This document shows, one piece after another, positions 56,941 through 64,000 of a stretch of DNA of 64,000 nt (position 1 is its first letter; the number at the start of each line of letters is the position of its first letter). The notes beneath the pieces were generated by a model. It was not told where the DNA came from and made no database searches. It worked only from the letters and a program-made list of their open reading frames with translations. The DNA comes from Methylophaga sp. (GTDB lineage: Bacteria; Pseudomonadota; Gammaproteobacteria; Nitrosococcales; Methylophagaceae): the NCBI GenBank assembly GCA_002733715.2, contig NVWQ02000055.1, forward strand, positions 99,748-163,747, in the 5' to 3' direction. A program made the translations under genes and the position numbers.

Positions 56941-58032
56941 ATGAGCATTACCAGAATCAATACCACCTCAAAGTTCACACGAATTGATAAAACACGCATT
57001 GCTACTGCAAAGCGATCATATGTCACCCGTAATGTCTCCATACAATCCTTTCGCTATTTAGTTGAAGGTAATATAATTCCAAAATCAGGACAATTGTTAC
57101 TTGCTAGAGTTGATCGTATTGGTCAGCACGCTAGACTGGAACACCCTTCTGGCCGTCGAGCACATCTATTTATCGGCGACGAAATTATTGTTAGTTACGG
57201 CCACAGATATGCCCCTGATCAGTTCTTGTCAGAAATGCCTAAAACGCTCGATAAATGTGAACTTGTTGCCTCGGGTGGAATTGCATCTCGAGTAATTACA
57301 AAGCATAGTAAAGTAAAAAATGCCACAAAAATAACACCTATCGGCCTACTTGCCGATCGTGATCAAAACATCATTAACCTAGACCAGTGGACACTTCCGG
57401 ATGTTCCAAGTCAAAGCACTAAACCGCTTATTATTGCAGTTACAGGAAGTTCGATGAATGGCGGTAAAACAACAACAGCAGCAAACATTGTCAAGGGGCT
57501 TACTAACTCTGGCTTAAAAGTGGCTTCAGCAAAAATAACTGGAACAGGCTCGGGACTTGATTCATGGAAGATGCTTGATGCGGGCGCATATCCAGTGATT
57601 GATTTTACGGATATCGGCTTTGCCAGTACGTATAAAATGACAACCGATGAAGTCATATCCATCATGCTCCGTCAAATTAATCATCTATCCAGCTATGCTG
57701 TCGATGCCATTATCCTTGAAATAGCAGATGGACTTGCACAAACTGAGACAAGTGCATTGCTGGAATCAACAGCGTTCCTTGAAAATGTTGATGCCGTATT
57801 TTTTGCGGCAGCAGAGGCGCTGAGTGTTCATTCTGGTATTGAATGGTTGCAGAAGCGAAATTTACCCGTGATAGCTGTCAGCGGTGCGCTTACCGCATCA
57901 CCAGTAGCAACTGATGAAGCAAGAAATATTTGCCGATTACCTATTCTGACCAGTGAAGATCTCATTAGCAAAAATATTCATAGCTTCATCTTAGATAATA
58001 TTCCAGAAGTCAAACTTCATCAATATGAGTAA
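56941..58032 (+). CDS. P-loop NTPase with N-terminal beta-rich domain (DUF1611/MobB-like), first gene of cassette
   Basis: The 363-aa protein has no signal peptide or membrane segment. Residues about 45-150 form a compact beta-rich region (LLLARVDRIGQHARLEHPSGRRAHLFIGDEIIVSYGHRYAPDQF). A nucleotide-binding domain follows, with Walker A VTGSSMNGGKTTTAANIVKGL (about residue 168), KITGTGSGLDSWKMLDAG, and a Walker-B-like DAIILEIADGLAQTET. The Gly-Gly-Lys-Thr loop and the following strand-helix order resemble the SIMIBI NTPases (MobB, dethiobiotin synthetase, DUF1611). I cannot name a substrate. It is three bases upstream of the ABC gene. The start has AGGAATTGAGATT before it. Confidence 0.7.
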   Translation: MSITRINTTSKFTRIDKTRIATAKRSYVTRNVSIQSFRYLVEGNIIPKSGQLLLARVDRIGQHARLEHPSGRRAHLFIGDEIIVSYGHRYAPDQFLSEMPKTLDKCELVASGGIASRVITKHSKVKNATKITPIGLLADRDQNIINLDQWTLPDVPSQSTKPLIIAVTGSSMNGGKTTTAANIVKGLTNSGLKVASAKITGTGSGLDSWKMLDAGAYPVIDFTDIGFASTYKMTTDEVISIMLRQINHLSSYAVDAIILEIADGLAQTETSALLESTAFLENVDAVFFAAAEALSVHSGIEWLQKRNLPVIAVSGALTASPVATDEARNICRLPILTSEDLISKNIHSFILDNIPEVKLHQYE

Positions 58033-58035
58033 CTG

Positions 58036-59742
58036 ATGAAGTTACCCCCTATTTTTACTCCCCAAAGACGAATTAAATTTTTCTGGTTAAGCATTAATGG
58101 TACCTTACAAGCAACGATGGCTATTAGTTTTTCGATCCTAGTTAAAAACATGTTTGACCATCACCTCCAAAACAATGACTTGCCGTTCTTGTTTTGGAAA
58201 TCAGCCTTGCCATTCATTGCCATTTCTTTAATAACGGCATGGCTCAAATATAAGGAACGAAGCGATGCTGAAGCCCTTGGGCAAGATTATGTTAATGAAC
58301 TGCGTAATCGCATGTTTTCAAGGTTATGTAGAACAGAATTAAGACAGTTAGATTATCATGGGCGAGGCGATATTATCTTACGTTTTGCTAGTGATCTAAG
58401 TGCAATAAGGCAATGGATTAGTCTCGGGCTTGCTCGGATCCTTGTGGCAGGTATTACGCTTATAATGGCTATTACAGCTCTTTGTTTCATCAACCTTACA
58501 CTGGCATTAATTGTCGGTTCTGTGTTGTTCATTAATGCTTTATTATCTTCCTTTCTGGGATACCGTCTTCAACAAAGTTTTAGAGAAGCTAGGCGTAGTC
58601 GCTCATATCTTGCTAACAATTTGACTGAAAAAATCTCATCCATTACAACAGTAAAAGCATCTGGCCAACGCCGTCGAGAGAAAAAACGTATTAAACAGCA
58701 AAGTATGCGCCTAGTCGTAGCCATGGTTGAAAGAGCTAAAGCCATCGGAATGCATCGCGCTGTTACCGAGGGCAGTTTATTAATTGCTACCTCTTTGGTT
58801 TTGCTCGTAGGTGTTTTGTTATCTAAAAATAACGAAGGCTCGATTTCCCCCGGTACAGTTGTTGCTGCAATGACTATTGTTGCGCTCCTTACCCAGCCCC
58901 TACGGAACATAGGAAGAGTCTATGAATATTGGCATGGTGCAAATATTGCCTATGAAAAACTAGGGCGCTTTCTAATTACAACAGGTTCTTCTCGGCGTGA
59001 GCGTCCTGAAAAAACAGGCCCTGGCATTATGACGCTGAAGAAGCTAAAAGATTTCAATGGCGAAAGCCAGCCTAATCTGACGATTAAGCCAGGCAGAAAA
59101 ATAGTGATCTTAGGTAAAAATGGAGCTGGAAAGTCATCATTGCTTGCCCAATTATCAGGACTAATGTCGCCGACTGCAGGTGAAGTAAGGCTTGATAATT
59201 TTAATGTCACAAAACTTCATGAAAGCTTTCTAAGAAATGTGATAGGGATGGTGAGCCCTGAATTACCACTACTAAAAGGTTCGATACGAAAAAATATCTG
59301 CTATCGGTGGCCAGCAGCGCCCGACGCTGAAATTCAAAGAGTAGTCGAGAGCTGCGGATTAACATCTATTCTTGAAAAGCTTCCTAAAGGGATCGACAGT
59401 CGAGTTGCCGAAAGAGGTAACAATCTTTCTCTTGGTGAACAGCAACGTATCTGTTTAGCTAGAGCATTATTAGGATCGCCACAAGTATTGCTTCTGGATG
59501 AAGCTGACAGCTTCCTTGATGGCGAATCCCGAGAACTTTTTACCACTATTATCCGAAACTATACTGGCACCATTATCATGGCCACCCACAATGTGGATCA
59601 TATTTTATTAGCTGATGATATCTGGCTAATAAAAGATGGGGGCATCTGTTGGAGTGGTCCGCGAGATGATTTTTCTATTACATCACTAGGCCGCTCATTT
59701 GAAGACTCGTTTAATAGTATCAAAGGGGAAATAAATGGGTAA
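58036..59742 (+). CDS. Single-chain ABC exporter (fused membrane and ATPase domains)
   Basis: The 568-aa protein has an N-terminal transmembrane domain of about six helices (residues 1-310, type IV exporter fold, with the loop segment RLCRTELRQLDYHGRGDIILRFASDLSAIRQW). The ATPase half has Walker A VILGKNGAGKSSLLAQLSGL (about residue 361), the signature NLSLGEQQRICLARALL (about 463), Walker B VLLLDEADSFLDG and H-loop MATHNVDH. The catalytic Glu is intact. No peptidase domain is fused. Family members form homodimers that export lipids, peptides or drugs. The gene overlaps the hydrolase by eight bases. Confidence 0.88.
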   Translation: MKLPPIFTPQRRIKFFWLSINGTLQATMAISFSILVKNMFDHHLQNNDLPFLFWKSALPFIAISLITAWLKYKERSDAEALGQDYVNELRNRMFSRLCRTELRQLDYHGRGDIILRFASDLSAIRQWISLGLARILVAGITLIMAITALCFINLTLALIVGSVLFINALLSSFLGYRLQQSFREARRSRSYLANNLTEKISSITTVKASGQRRREKKRIKQQSMRLVVAMVERAKAIGMHRAVTEGSLLIATSLVLLVGVLLSKNNEGSISPGTVVAAMTIVALLTQPLRNIGRVYEYWHGANIAYEKLGRFLITTGSSRRERPEKTGPGIMTLKKLKDFNGESQPNLTIKPGRKIVILGKNGAGKSSLLAQLSGLMSPTAGEVRLDNFNVTKLHESFLRNVIGMVSPELPLLKGSIRKNICYRWPAAPDAEIQRVVESCGLTSILEKLPKGIDSRVAERGNNLSLGEQQRICLARALLGSPQVLLLDEADSFLDGESRELFTTIIRNYTGTIIMATHNVDHILLADDIWLIKDGGICWSGPRDDFSITSLGRSFEDSFNSIKGEING

Positions 59743-60556
59743 TAGTGACACCTTACTTGATACTCCTAATACACACGAAGAAGTATTGCAATTTCAGGTG
59801 GGAGGATTATCCTCTCAGACATATAGAGTTTTTATTCCAAATAATTGTACCTTTAATTCGAATAGTAGTGTTCTTGTTTGTATTCATGGCATATCAAGAA
59901 GATCTAAAGAACAGATACAGTTATTACGTAAAGACGCTAAAGAAAATAGTACCATTCTTATCGCCCCCTTATTTGATAGTCATTATCACCCATCATATCA
60001 ACGCCATAAAATAGGTGTTGATGGGCAACGCTCTGACCAAGTCCTAAATAATATTATTGCTGATGTTGAACAAAGGTTTGACCTGCGTATAGAACAATTT
60101 GATTTGTTTGGTTTTTCAGGCGGAGCACAATTTGCTCACCGCTATGCACTAAGATACCCCAAAAAAATATCAAAATTAATATGCTGTGCGGCAGGCTGGT
60201 ATACCTTCCCAGATTCTCAGTTAGCTTTTCCTTATGGAATAGCGGCTAATAATGATCTGAAATTTATGCTTGATCCTGCCGATGAACAGCTCGCAGCATT
60301 TCTTAAAATCCCTATCACAATTGCCGTTGGAGAATATGATAAACATCCAGATCCTAGTATTAATCGCACCAAAAAAGTGAACAAACAACAAGGGTTTAAT
60401 CGCATTGAAAGAGCCGCTCGTTGGGCAAACGCGCTTCTAGAACAAGGCGAGAGATTGGGGCTCAAACCTCAATTACGGTTTGTTCTGTTACCTCAAAGCA
60501 GCCATTCATTTACAGAATGTGTGTCTTATGGCAGATTATCACCCTATATATTTTAA
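59735..60556 (+). CDS. Alpha/beta hydrolase (esterase-like), third gene of cassette
   Basis: The 273-aa protein has VLVCIHGISRRSKEQIQLL (oxyanion-hole HG), nucleophile elbow DLFGFSGGAQFAHRYALRYP (Ser near residue 128), an acid in AVGEYDKHPDPS and the His in LPQSSHSFTECV. It resembles PHB-depolymerase/feruloyl-esterase-type hydrolases and lacks a signal peptide, so it is probably cytoplasmic. It could remove or add an acyl or peptidyl group on whatever the exporter handles; this is inference. Confidence 0.8.
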   Translation: MGNSDTLLDTPNTHEEVLQFQVGGLSSQTYRVFIPNNCTFNSNSSVLVCIHGISRRSKEQIQLLRKDAKENSTILIAPLFDSHYHPSYQRHKIGVDGQRSDQVLNNIIADVEQRFDLRIEQFDLFGFSGGAQFAHRYALRYPKKISKLICCAAGWYTFPDSQLAFPYGIAANNDLKFMLDPADEQLAAFLKIPITIAVGEYDKHPDPSINRTKKVNKQQGFNRIERAARWANALLEQGERLGLKPQLRFVLLPQSSHSFTECVSYGRLSPYIF

Positions 60557-60575
60557 CTATTAAAATCGAGAGCTT

Positions 60576-61745
60576 ATGAACAACTACACACTAAAGACTT
60601 TAACTTCCGCCGTCACATTATGTTTACTTATGCAGCCACTTGCTTATGCTGGCTCTACACTAGGTGATGCCCTTTCGTACAAATCTGAAGATAAGAACTT
60701 CACCATCAAGGTGGGGGGGCGAATTATGGTTGATGCCACTTCTTATGATGAAGATATTACCCCCCTTAATGGTGGCAGTGAAATAAGACGATTACGCCTA
60801 AAAGTGAGTGGTAGTGTGTTCAAAGATTGGAGATATGGTTATAGCTATGACGCGGCTTCAAATAAAGATTTCCGAATTAAAGGTGCCTATCTTGGATATA
60901 ACGGTTTTGATAGATGGCGGTTAAAAGTTGGTAATTTACAACAACCTTTTAGCCTTGAAGAACTTACGAGTTCTAAACATATAACGTTTATGGAACGTAG
61001 CCTTGCCAATCTGTTTGCCCCAAGTTATACGCTAGGTGCTACTGCAAATACATGGGGTACAAATTGGTCAACTACAGTTGGTATTTTTGGCGATACGATT
61101 GCTGAGAGAAATCAAAATAATGATGGGAGTCGCGGTATTGCTGGAAGAGTCACCTATACACCAATAAAATCAGATGATTTACTTGTACACCTAGGGATAT
61201 CTACTGTTCAACAAAATATAGACTCAAATCAAATTATTCGTTTTAATACCCGTCCAGAAAGTCATTACACCGATAGTAAACTACTATCAACGGGGGCTCT
61301 TGGAGATATTGATTCAAAATCGTTATATGGTTTAGAGGCCGCCATTGTAAATGGGCCTTGGTCTGTTCAAGGTGAATATATGACGGCAAAACTGGATAGA
61401 AATAATAACACTGATGCAGATTTTAATGGCTGGTATGTGCAAGGTAGCTGGTTTGCTACCGGAGAAAAGCGACGTTACTCTTCAAAATCAGGAGCATTTA
61501 CGAGTGTAAAACCAAAATCTAAATATGGTGCTATTGAACTAGCATTGAGATACAGTGAACTTGACTTAGAAAATGCTGGTGTAACAGGTGGAGAAGAAAA
61601 TAATACTACTATTGGTGTGAATTGGTATGTCACTCGTTACATTCGTGTAATGGCTAATTATATTGATGTCAATGCTGAGCCAAATAGAAATGGTAGGAAT
61701 GAAGATGCGGACGTCCTGCAAGCTCGTATTCAAGCATGGTTCTGA
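60576..61745 (+). CDS. OprO/OprP-type porin (Porin_O_P family)
   Basis: The 389-aa protein has a signal peptide (TLTSAVTLCLLMQPLAYA/GSTL). It has FTIKVGGRIMVDATSYDED, IRRLRLKVSGSVFKDWRYGYSYD and YLGYNGFDRWRLKVGNLQQPFSLEELTSSKHITFMERSL, all hallmarks of this porin family. It ends in aromatic RIQAWF for outer membrane insertion. Substrates include phosphate, polyphosphate and other anions. Here it is cotranscribed with an exporter and a hydrolase, which suggests a shared substrate. The 3' end runs directly into a transposase remnant. Confidence 0.88.
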   Translation: MNNYTLKTLTSAVTLCLLMQPLAYAGSTLGDALSYKSEDKNFTIKVGGRIMVDATSYDEDITPLNGGSEIRRLRLKVSGSVFKDWRYGYSYDAASNKDFRIKGAYLGYNGFDRWRLKVGNLQQPFSLEELTSSKHITFMERSLANLFAPSYTLGATANTWGTNWSTTVGIFGDTIAERNQNNDGSRGIAGRVTYTPIKSDDLLVHLGISTVQQNIDSNQIIRFNTRPESHYTDSKLLSTGALGDIDSKSLYGLEAAIVNGPWSVQGEYMTAKLDRNNNTDADFNGWYVQGSWFATGEKRRYSSKSGAFTSVKPKSKYGAIELALRYSELDLENAGVTGGEENNTTIGVNWYVTRYIRVMANYIDVNAEPNRNGRNEDADVLQARIQAWF

Positions 61746-61749
61746 TGCA

Positions 61750-62362
61750 ATTCCTCTCTGCGTATTCCACGGTGGAATACGCAGAGAGATTTTTAACGGA
61801 GAAAACACACCGCCATCTAACGTATTTGTCGTATTTGGAATATTAAATTTAGGATACCGTCGATGGGTGAACAAATAAGGCATGTTTGTGCGAATACTAC
61901 GGTAAGCTGATCGTAATCTTTGATGCGTATAATGCCATTTTCCAGTCTCTGGGTTAAACGTCTTTTCAGTAATAAATTCAGCATGCCTTTTGTGCCATAA
62001 ATCAAGTAAAGATATGAACCTTTTTTCTGTGTTTCGATTCAAAAAAAGCCACGTGCCTTAAATTTATTGAAGCGGTTAGCTTTGGTTTTTGTGTCAGGTA
62101 ACGCGTCATAATCGCCTGCTGATGAAAGTGATATATTTGTACAGGAATGCTGTTAAAGGCTGGTATTAAGCCCTTTTTCCCATCTATGGTGATACTTTTA
62201 ATGGTGAATCCTATCCTGCATAAACCACTGACCATATCCTTATAGTCACTCACTTGTTCGGTTCGAATAAAATAGTATGAAAGCACTTCCGAACAAAGAC
62301 TATCTTTAGCAATCAGTACACCAAACTTATCCTTTCTCTTGGAAATTTGGACACTTTTTTAT
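61750..62362 (-). pseudogene. Transposase remnant (IS256-variant/Zn-binding type), truncated and frameshifted
   Basis: On the minus strand the pieces read KDKFGVLIAKDSLCSEVLSY, then GLCRIGFTIKSITIDGKKGLIPAFNSIPVQIYHFHQQAIMTRYLTQKPKL. After a frameshift in a T7 run near 62040 comes RNTEKRFISLLDLWHKRHAEFITEKTFNPETGKWHYTHQRLRSAYRS, ending in YPKFNIPNTTNTLDGGVF. The order and motifs (TIDGKKG, CHFHQ-like YHFHQ, LDG) resemble transposases with a DDE core. The N-terminus is lost. With it, the 61.7-62.4 kb gap is explained; nothing else is seen there. Confidence 0.75.
61754..61795 (+). terminator. Strong hairpin after the porin gene
   Basis: CTCTCTGCGTATTCCA pairs perfectly (16 bp) with TGGAATACGCAGAGAG around CGG, followed by ATTTTT. 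It is eight bases past the porin stop. The palindrome lies within the end of the transposase remnant. Confidence 0.85.
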
Positions 62363-62394
62363 AACACATTGTAAATAATTCCAGTTAAACCATT

Positions 62395-62423
62395 AGCCTA
62401 CATGTGGATATAGATGTTAGGCA
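62395..62423 (-). other. Possible degenerate attC at the end of the XRCC1-like gene
   Basis: On the minus strand TTGCCTAACATCTATATCCA plus CATGTAGGCTAA has outer GCCTAAC/GTAGGC halves. The TAA of GCCTAAC is the stop codon of the gene, as is common when an attC follows an integron cassette gene. Confidence 0.35.
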
Positions 62424-62890
62424 AGCCGCAGTTCCTTTATGGACGCAAACGTATTTCTGTCACTTATATCTGGGTTGATGCTCAACTCAACAATAGTTAC
62501 TGCCGGAAGATCTACTTGATAATCTTCGACTTGACTTGTTGCACCTTCAGGGCTGAAGTTCCACTGCTGCCTTACAATTTCTTGGTACGATTGACCGCCG
62601 TCAGGAGACCATCGCAAAACATATTCTTGCGTACGTTCAATCTCTAACTCTTCAAATTCTAACCTGATCCATTGGAGTTTCTGAGGATTGTCGAAGACAA
62701 GCCTAATGATCTGCTCACCCGGGCCTGAAGCACGCCAGCTTGATGCTTCATGAGGCAGCAGTGCGAACTCGATTGGAAATTCATCGGCCTCTGAGGTGAC
62801 CTCAACCACCGCAAGCTTCTCGATGCCCAACCATTGCGGATCAGAATTAATCTTTTGTTTATGATCTGAGTTGATAATTTTTTTACGCAT
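62417..62890 (-). CDS. Discoidin/XRCC1-like beta-sandwich protein, possible integron cassette gene
   Basis: The 157-aa protein has no signal peptide. It reads as a jelly-roll of F5/8-type or XRCC1 N-terminal type: EFALLPHEASSWRASGPGEQIIRLVFDNPQKLQWIRLEFEELEIERTQEYVLRWSPDGGQSYQEIVRQQWNFSP, ending TIVELSINPDISDRNTFASIKELRLA. This resembles carbohydrate or DNA-end binding domains, but the ligand is unknown. AAAGGT precedes the ATG. It follows the carbonic anhydrase gene in the same direction with an attC-like repeat between. Confidence 0.65.
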   Translation of the reverse strand: MRKKIINSDHKQKINSDPQWLGIEKLAVVEVTSEADEFPIEFALLPHEASSWRASGPGEQIIRLVFDNPQKLQWIRLEFEELEIERTQEYVLRWSPDGGQSYQEIVRQQWNFSPEGATSQVEDYQVDLPAVTIVELSINPDISDRNTFASIKELRLA

Positions 62891-62916
62891 CAGAATACCT
62901 TTTAAATTAAATAAGT

Positions 62917-62945
62917 TCGAAAACAGTGCTAACGTCTAAACTGTC
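62917..62945 (-). other. Short attC-like inverted repeat between the two cassette genes
   Basis: On the minus strand the core is GCTAACAAGCGGACAGTTTA plus GACGTTAGC. The outer GCTAAC and GTTAGC halves match the R'' and R' boxes of attC sites. At about 29 bp it is shorter than known functional attC sites, so it may have lost its middle. Confidence 0.45.
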
Positions 62946-62974
62946 CGCTTGTTAGCGATATTTACATATAGTGA

Positions 62975-63835
62975 TCACTTTATTTTTGATAGGAGATTAG
63001 GGTTAACAACTAGGTTTCTTACACCATGAGCATGATCTTCATTAAAAACATTTCCTTTACACCACTCGCCCACCGTTTTTATATTAACTTTTGATACTTT
63101 AGGTCGAACACTCCATGAAACTTGGAGCGGTGAACCTTTCTCATTATAACTAGGGCCTGTTGTTGAGCCAGAATATTGCACAGGAGTGCCTGTATTGTCA
63201 GGGATATTGAGTGCTTGGTGACGGTCATTTTTCACACCGTATTTAGTCAATTCACCAAAGTCCTTAGCGCTTTCATCATTTACCAATACGTATACCTGTG
63301 TTTCTACACGTAATTGAGGGTTTGCGATTGAGTCACTTAGACAAGAAGCCAAAGTAGGGCCTGGTTCAATTTGTGCGCTTGAATGCACATAATGAACTTC
63401 AATAGTATCACCTGAATTAAGGCTTCCATGTTTGCTTGGACATATCTCTTGATCTATGGGTTTTAGTTCTTCGGCACTAAGGCTGCCAGAAAACATGTAA
63501 CCACTCTGAAACCCATGACCATCACCATTGCCAGCATACTTTGTAAATTCCCCACCTTTATGTTCAGCATTTTTATGAAAATGTATATTACAAAGATTCA
63601 TTTTCGTAAAATCTGGTGAGGAATTGAAAGCAACTGTGTTATTTCCTATAGTTGAGTCAATATCACGGGGTGATTGCGGGCCAAACCCTTTGTTTAAGGT
63701 ATTCTTTGCAAGTAGCTCGCGTTGCTGAGCAATGACTTGATTAGAAGTCTTAGCATCAATATCGGGTTTATGTTGTTCAATGCTAGCACAGCCAGATATT
63801 AATACTGTTCCTATCAGAAAAAGAGAGGCTCTCAT
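62975..63835 (-). CDS. Delta-class carbonic anhydrase, lipoprotein
   Basis: The 286-aa protein has a lipoprotein signal (ASLFLIGTVLISGCAS, lipobox LISGC). It carries the delta-class hallmark MNLCNIHFHKNAEHKGGEFTKYAGNGDGHGFQSGY, with the zinc-binding His pair in HFHKNAEH. A third His is in SGDTIEVHYVHSSAQIEPGPTLASC. It converts CO2 and bicarbonate, probably from the periplasmic face of a membrane. GGAGA lies well placed before the ATG. An attC site upstream suggests a cassette origin. Confidence 0.85.
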   Translation of the reverse strand: MRASLFLIGTVLISGCASIEQHKPDIDAKTSNQVIAQQRELLAKNTLNKGFGPQSPRDIDSTIGNNTVAFNSSPDFTKMNLCNIHFHKNAEHKGGEFTKYAGNGDGHGFQSGYMFSGSLSAEELKPIDQEICPSKHGSLNSGDTIEVHYVHSSAQIEPGPTLASCLSDSIANPQLRVETQVYVLVNDESAKDFGELTKYGVKNDRHQALNIPDNTGTPVQYSGSTTGPSYNEKGSPLQVSWSVRPKVSKVNIKTVGEWCKGNVFNEDHAHGVRNLVVNPNLLSKIK

Positions 63836-63898
63836 TTTTTATATCTCCATTTGTTTGTAATGACTAAATTCTAGTTCAATTTTCTTTTTCGATAGATT

Positions 63899-63984
63899 CG
63901 CTAACGCCTTGCTAACCGGCCATTTATACAGAGTGCAGCGAAGCGGAACGGCGTATAAATGACCGGGTTGAGCTAATTGTTAGA
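63899..63984 (-). other. Integron attC site
   Basis: On the minus strand the element runs TCTAACAATTAGCTCAACCC plus GGTCATTTATAC, then a hairpin loop with GCCGTTCCGCTTCGCTGCAC, then GTATAAATGGCCGGTTAGCA plus AGGCGTTAGCG. The R'' (TCTAACA), L'' (CTCAACC), L' (GGTTAGC) and R' (CGTTAGCG) boxes are all present and the arms pair over about 12 bp around CATTTATAC. The length of 86 bp is in the normal range. Confidence 0.85.
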
Positions 63985-64000
63985 AGCTGTTTTCTCTAAG

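Noticed and set aside
61566-62042. 158-aa minus-strand ORF as a stand-alone gene
   Set aside because: Its first half is the displaced frame of a transposase remnant and its last third is antisense to the porin gene.

Overview
The window looks like a chromosomal segment of a methylotrophic gammaproteobacterium of moderate GC content. The main evidence is a complete formyltransferase/hydrolase gene set (fhcB-A-D-C) with a pterin dehydratase, and a separate operon that includes the furan-phosphate synthase MfnB. Together these indicate oxidation of C1 units on tetrahydromethanopterin and methylofuran. Gammaproteobacterial housekeeping genes (E. coli-type YcaO, tatABC behind his genes, fnr next to ompW, oxyR, recF-gyrB, priA) fit that placement. 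A Methylophaga-like organism is plausible, but I infer this without a database search.

Layout. 1-6.4 kb: a TonB-dependent receptor cut by the window edge, divergent from an RND efflux adaptor and permease pair. 6.4-12.2 kb: tRNA-Asp, ycaO, a cytochrome c, a PhnA-like protein, a BON-LysM protein, a DUF937 protein, dodecin and a DUF2235 hydrolase. 12.2-23.6 kb, all on the minus strand: fructose-bisphosphatase, a small GIY-YIG nuclease, fhcCDAB with pterin dehydratase, a SPOR protein, argS and priA. 23.6-23.8 kb: an AT-rich gap with four perfect DnaA boxes, where gene orientation flips; it is a candidate replication origin. 24-34.3 kb: folA, then a type IV minor pilin and pilY1 operon, and two small genes. 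34.5-39.8 kb, minus strand: hisBHAFIE, a HIT protein and tatABC. 40-53 kb: fnr, ompW behind a well-placed FNR site, murJ, a SCO protein, oxyR, rubredoxin, a frameshifted rubredoxin reductase, recF, gyrB, cytochrome b561 and NDH-2. 53-56.3 kb: the methanopterin/methylofuran biosynthesis operon. 56.4-62.4 kb: a four-gene cassette (P-loop NTPase, one-chain ABC exporter, alpha/beta hydrolase, porin) lying between two transposase remnants and driven by a promoter with a palindrome at its start point. 62.4-64 kb: two genes that resemble integron cassettes, one a delta-class carbonic anhydrase, bounded by a good attC site.

The intergenic spaces are full of related palindromic repeats. Some are arranged as foldback elements of about 140-240 bp with shared terminal inverted repeats (TATACCCGTAATCATTCAAT-like). 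These abut start or stop codons of neighbouring genes several times. A second repeat type, about 80 bp between inverted arms (CGTCATTCCCGCG... and ...CGAGGATGACG), occurs once in an expanded form whose interior is exactly the GIY-YIG nuclease gene. This suggests a nuclease-bearing parent of the repeats.

The most promising novel leads are the GIY-YIG repeat element, the IS-flanked NTPase/ABC/hydrolase/porin cassette with its operator, the DnaA-box cluster beside priA, the integron cassette tail, and a 26-bp foldback that ends seven bases before the tatC start codon.
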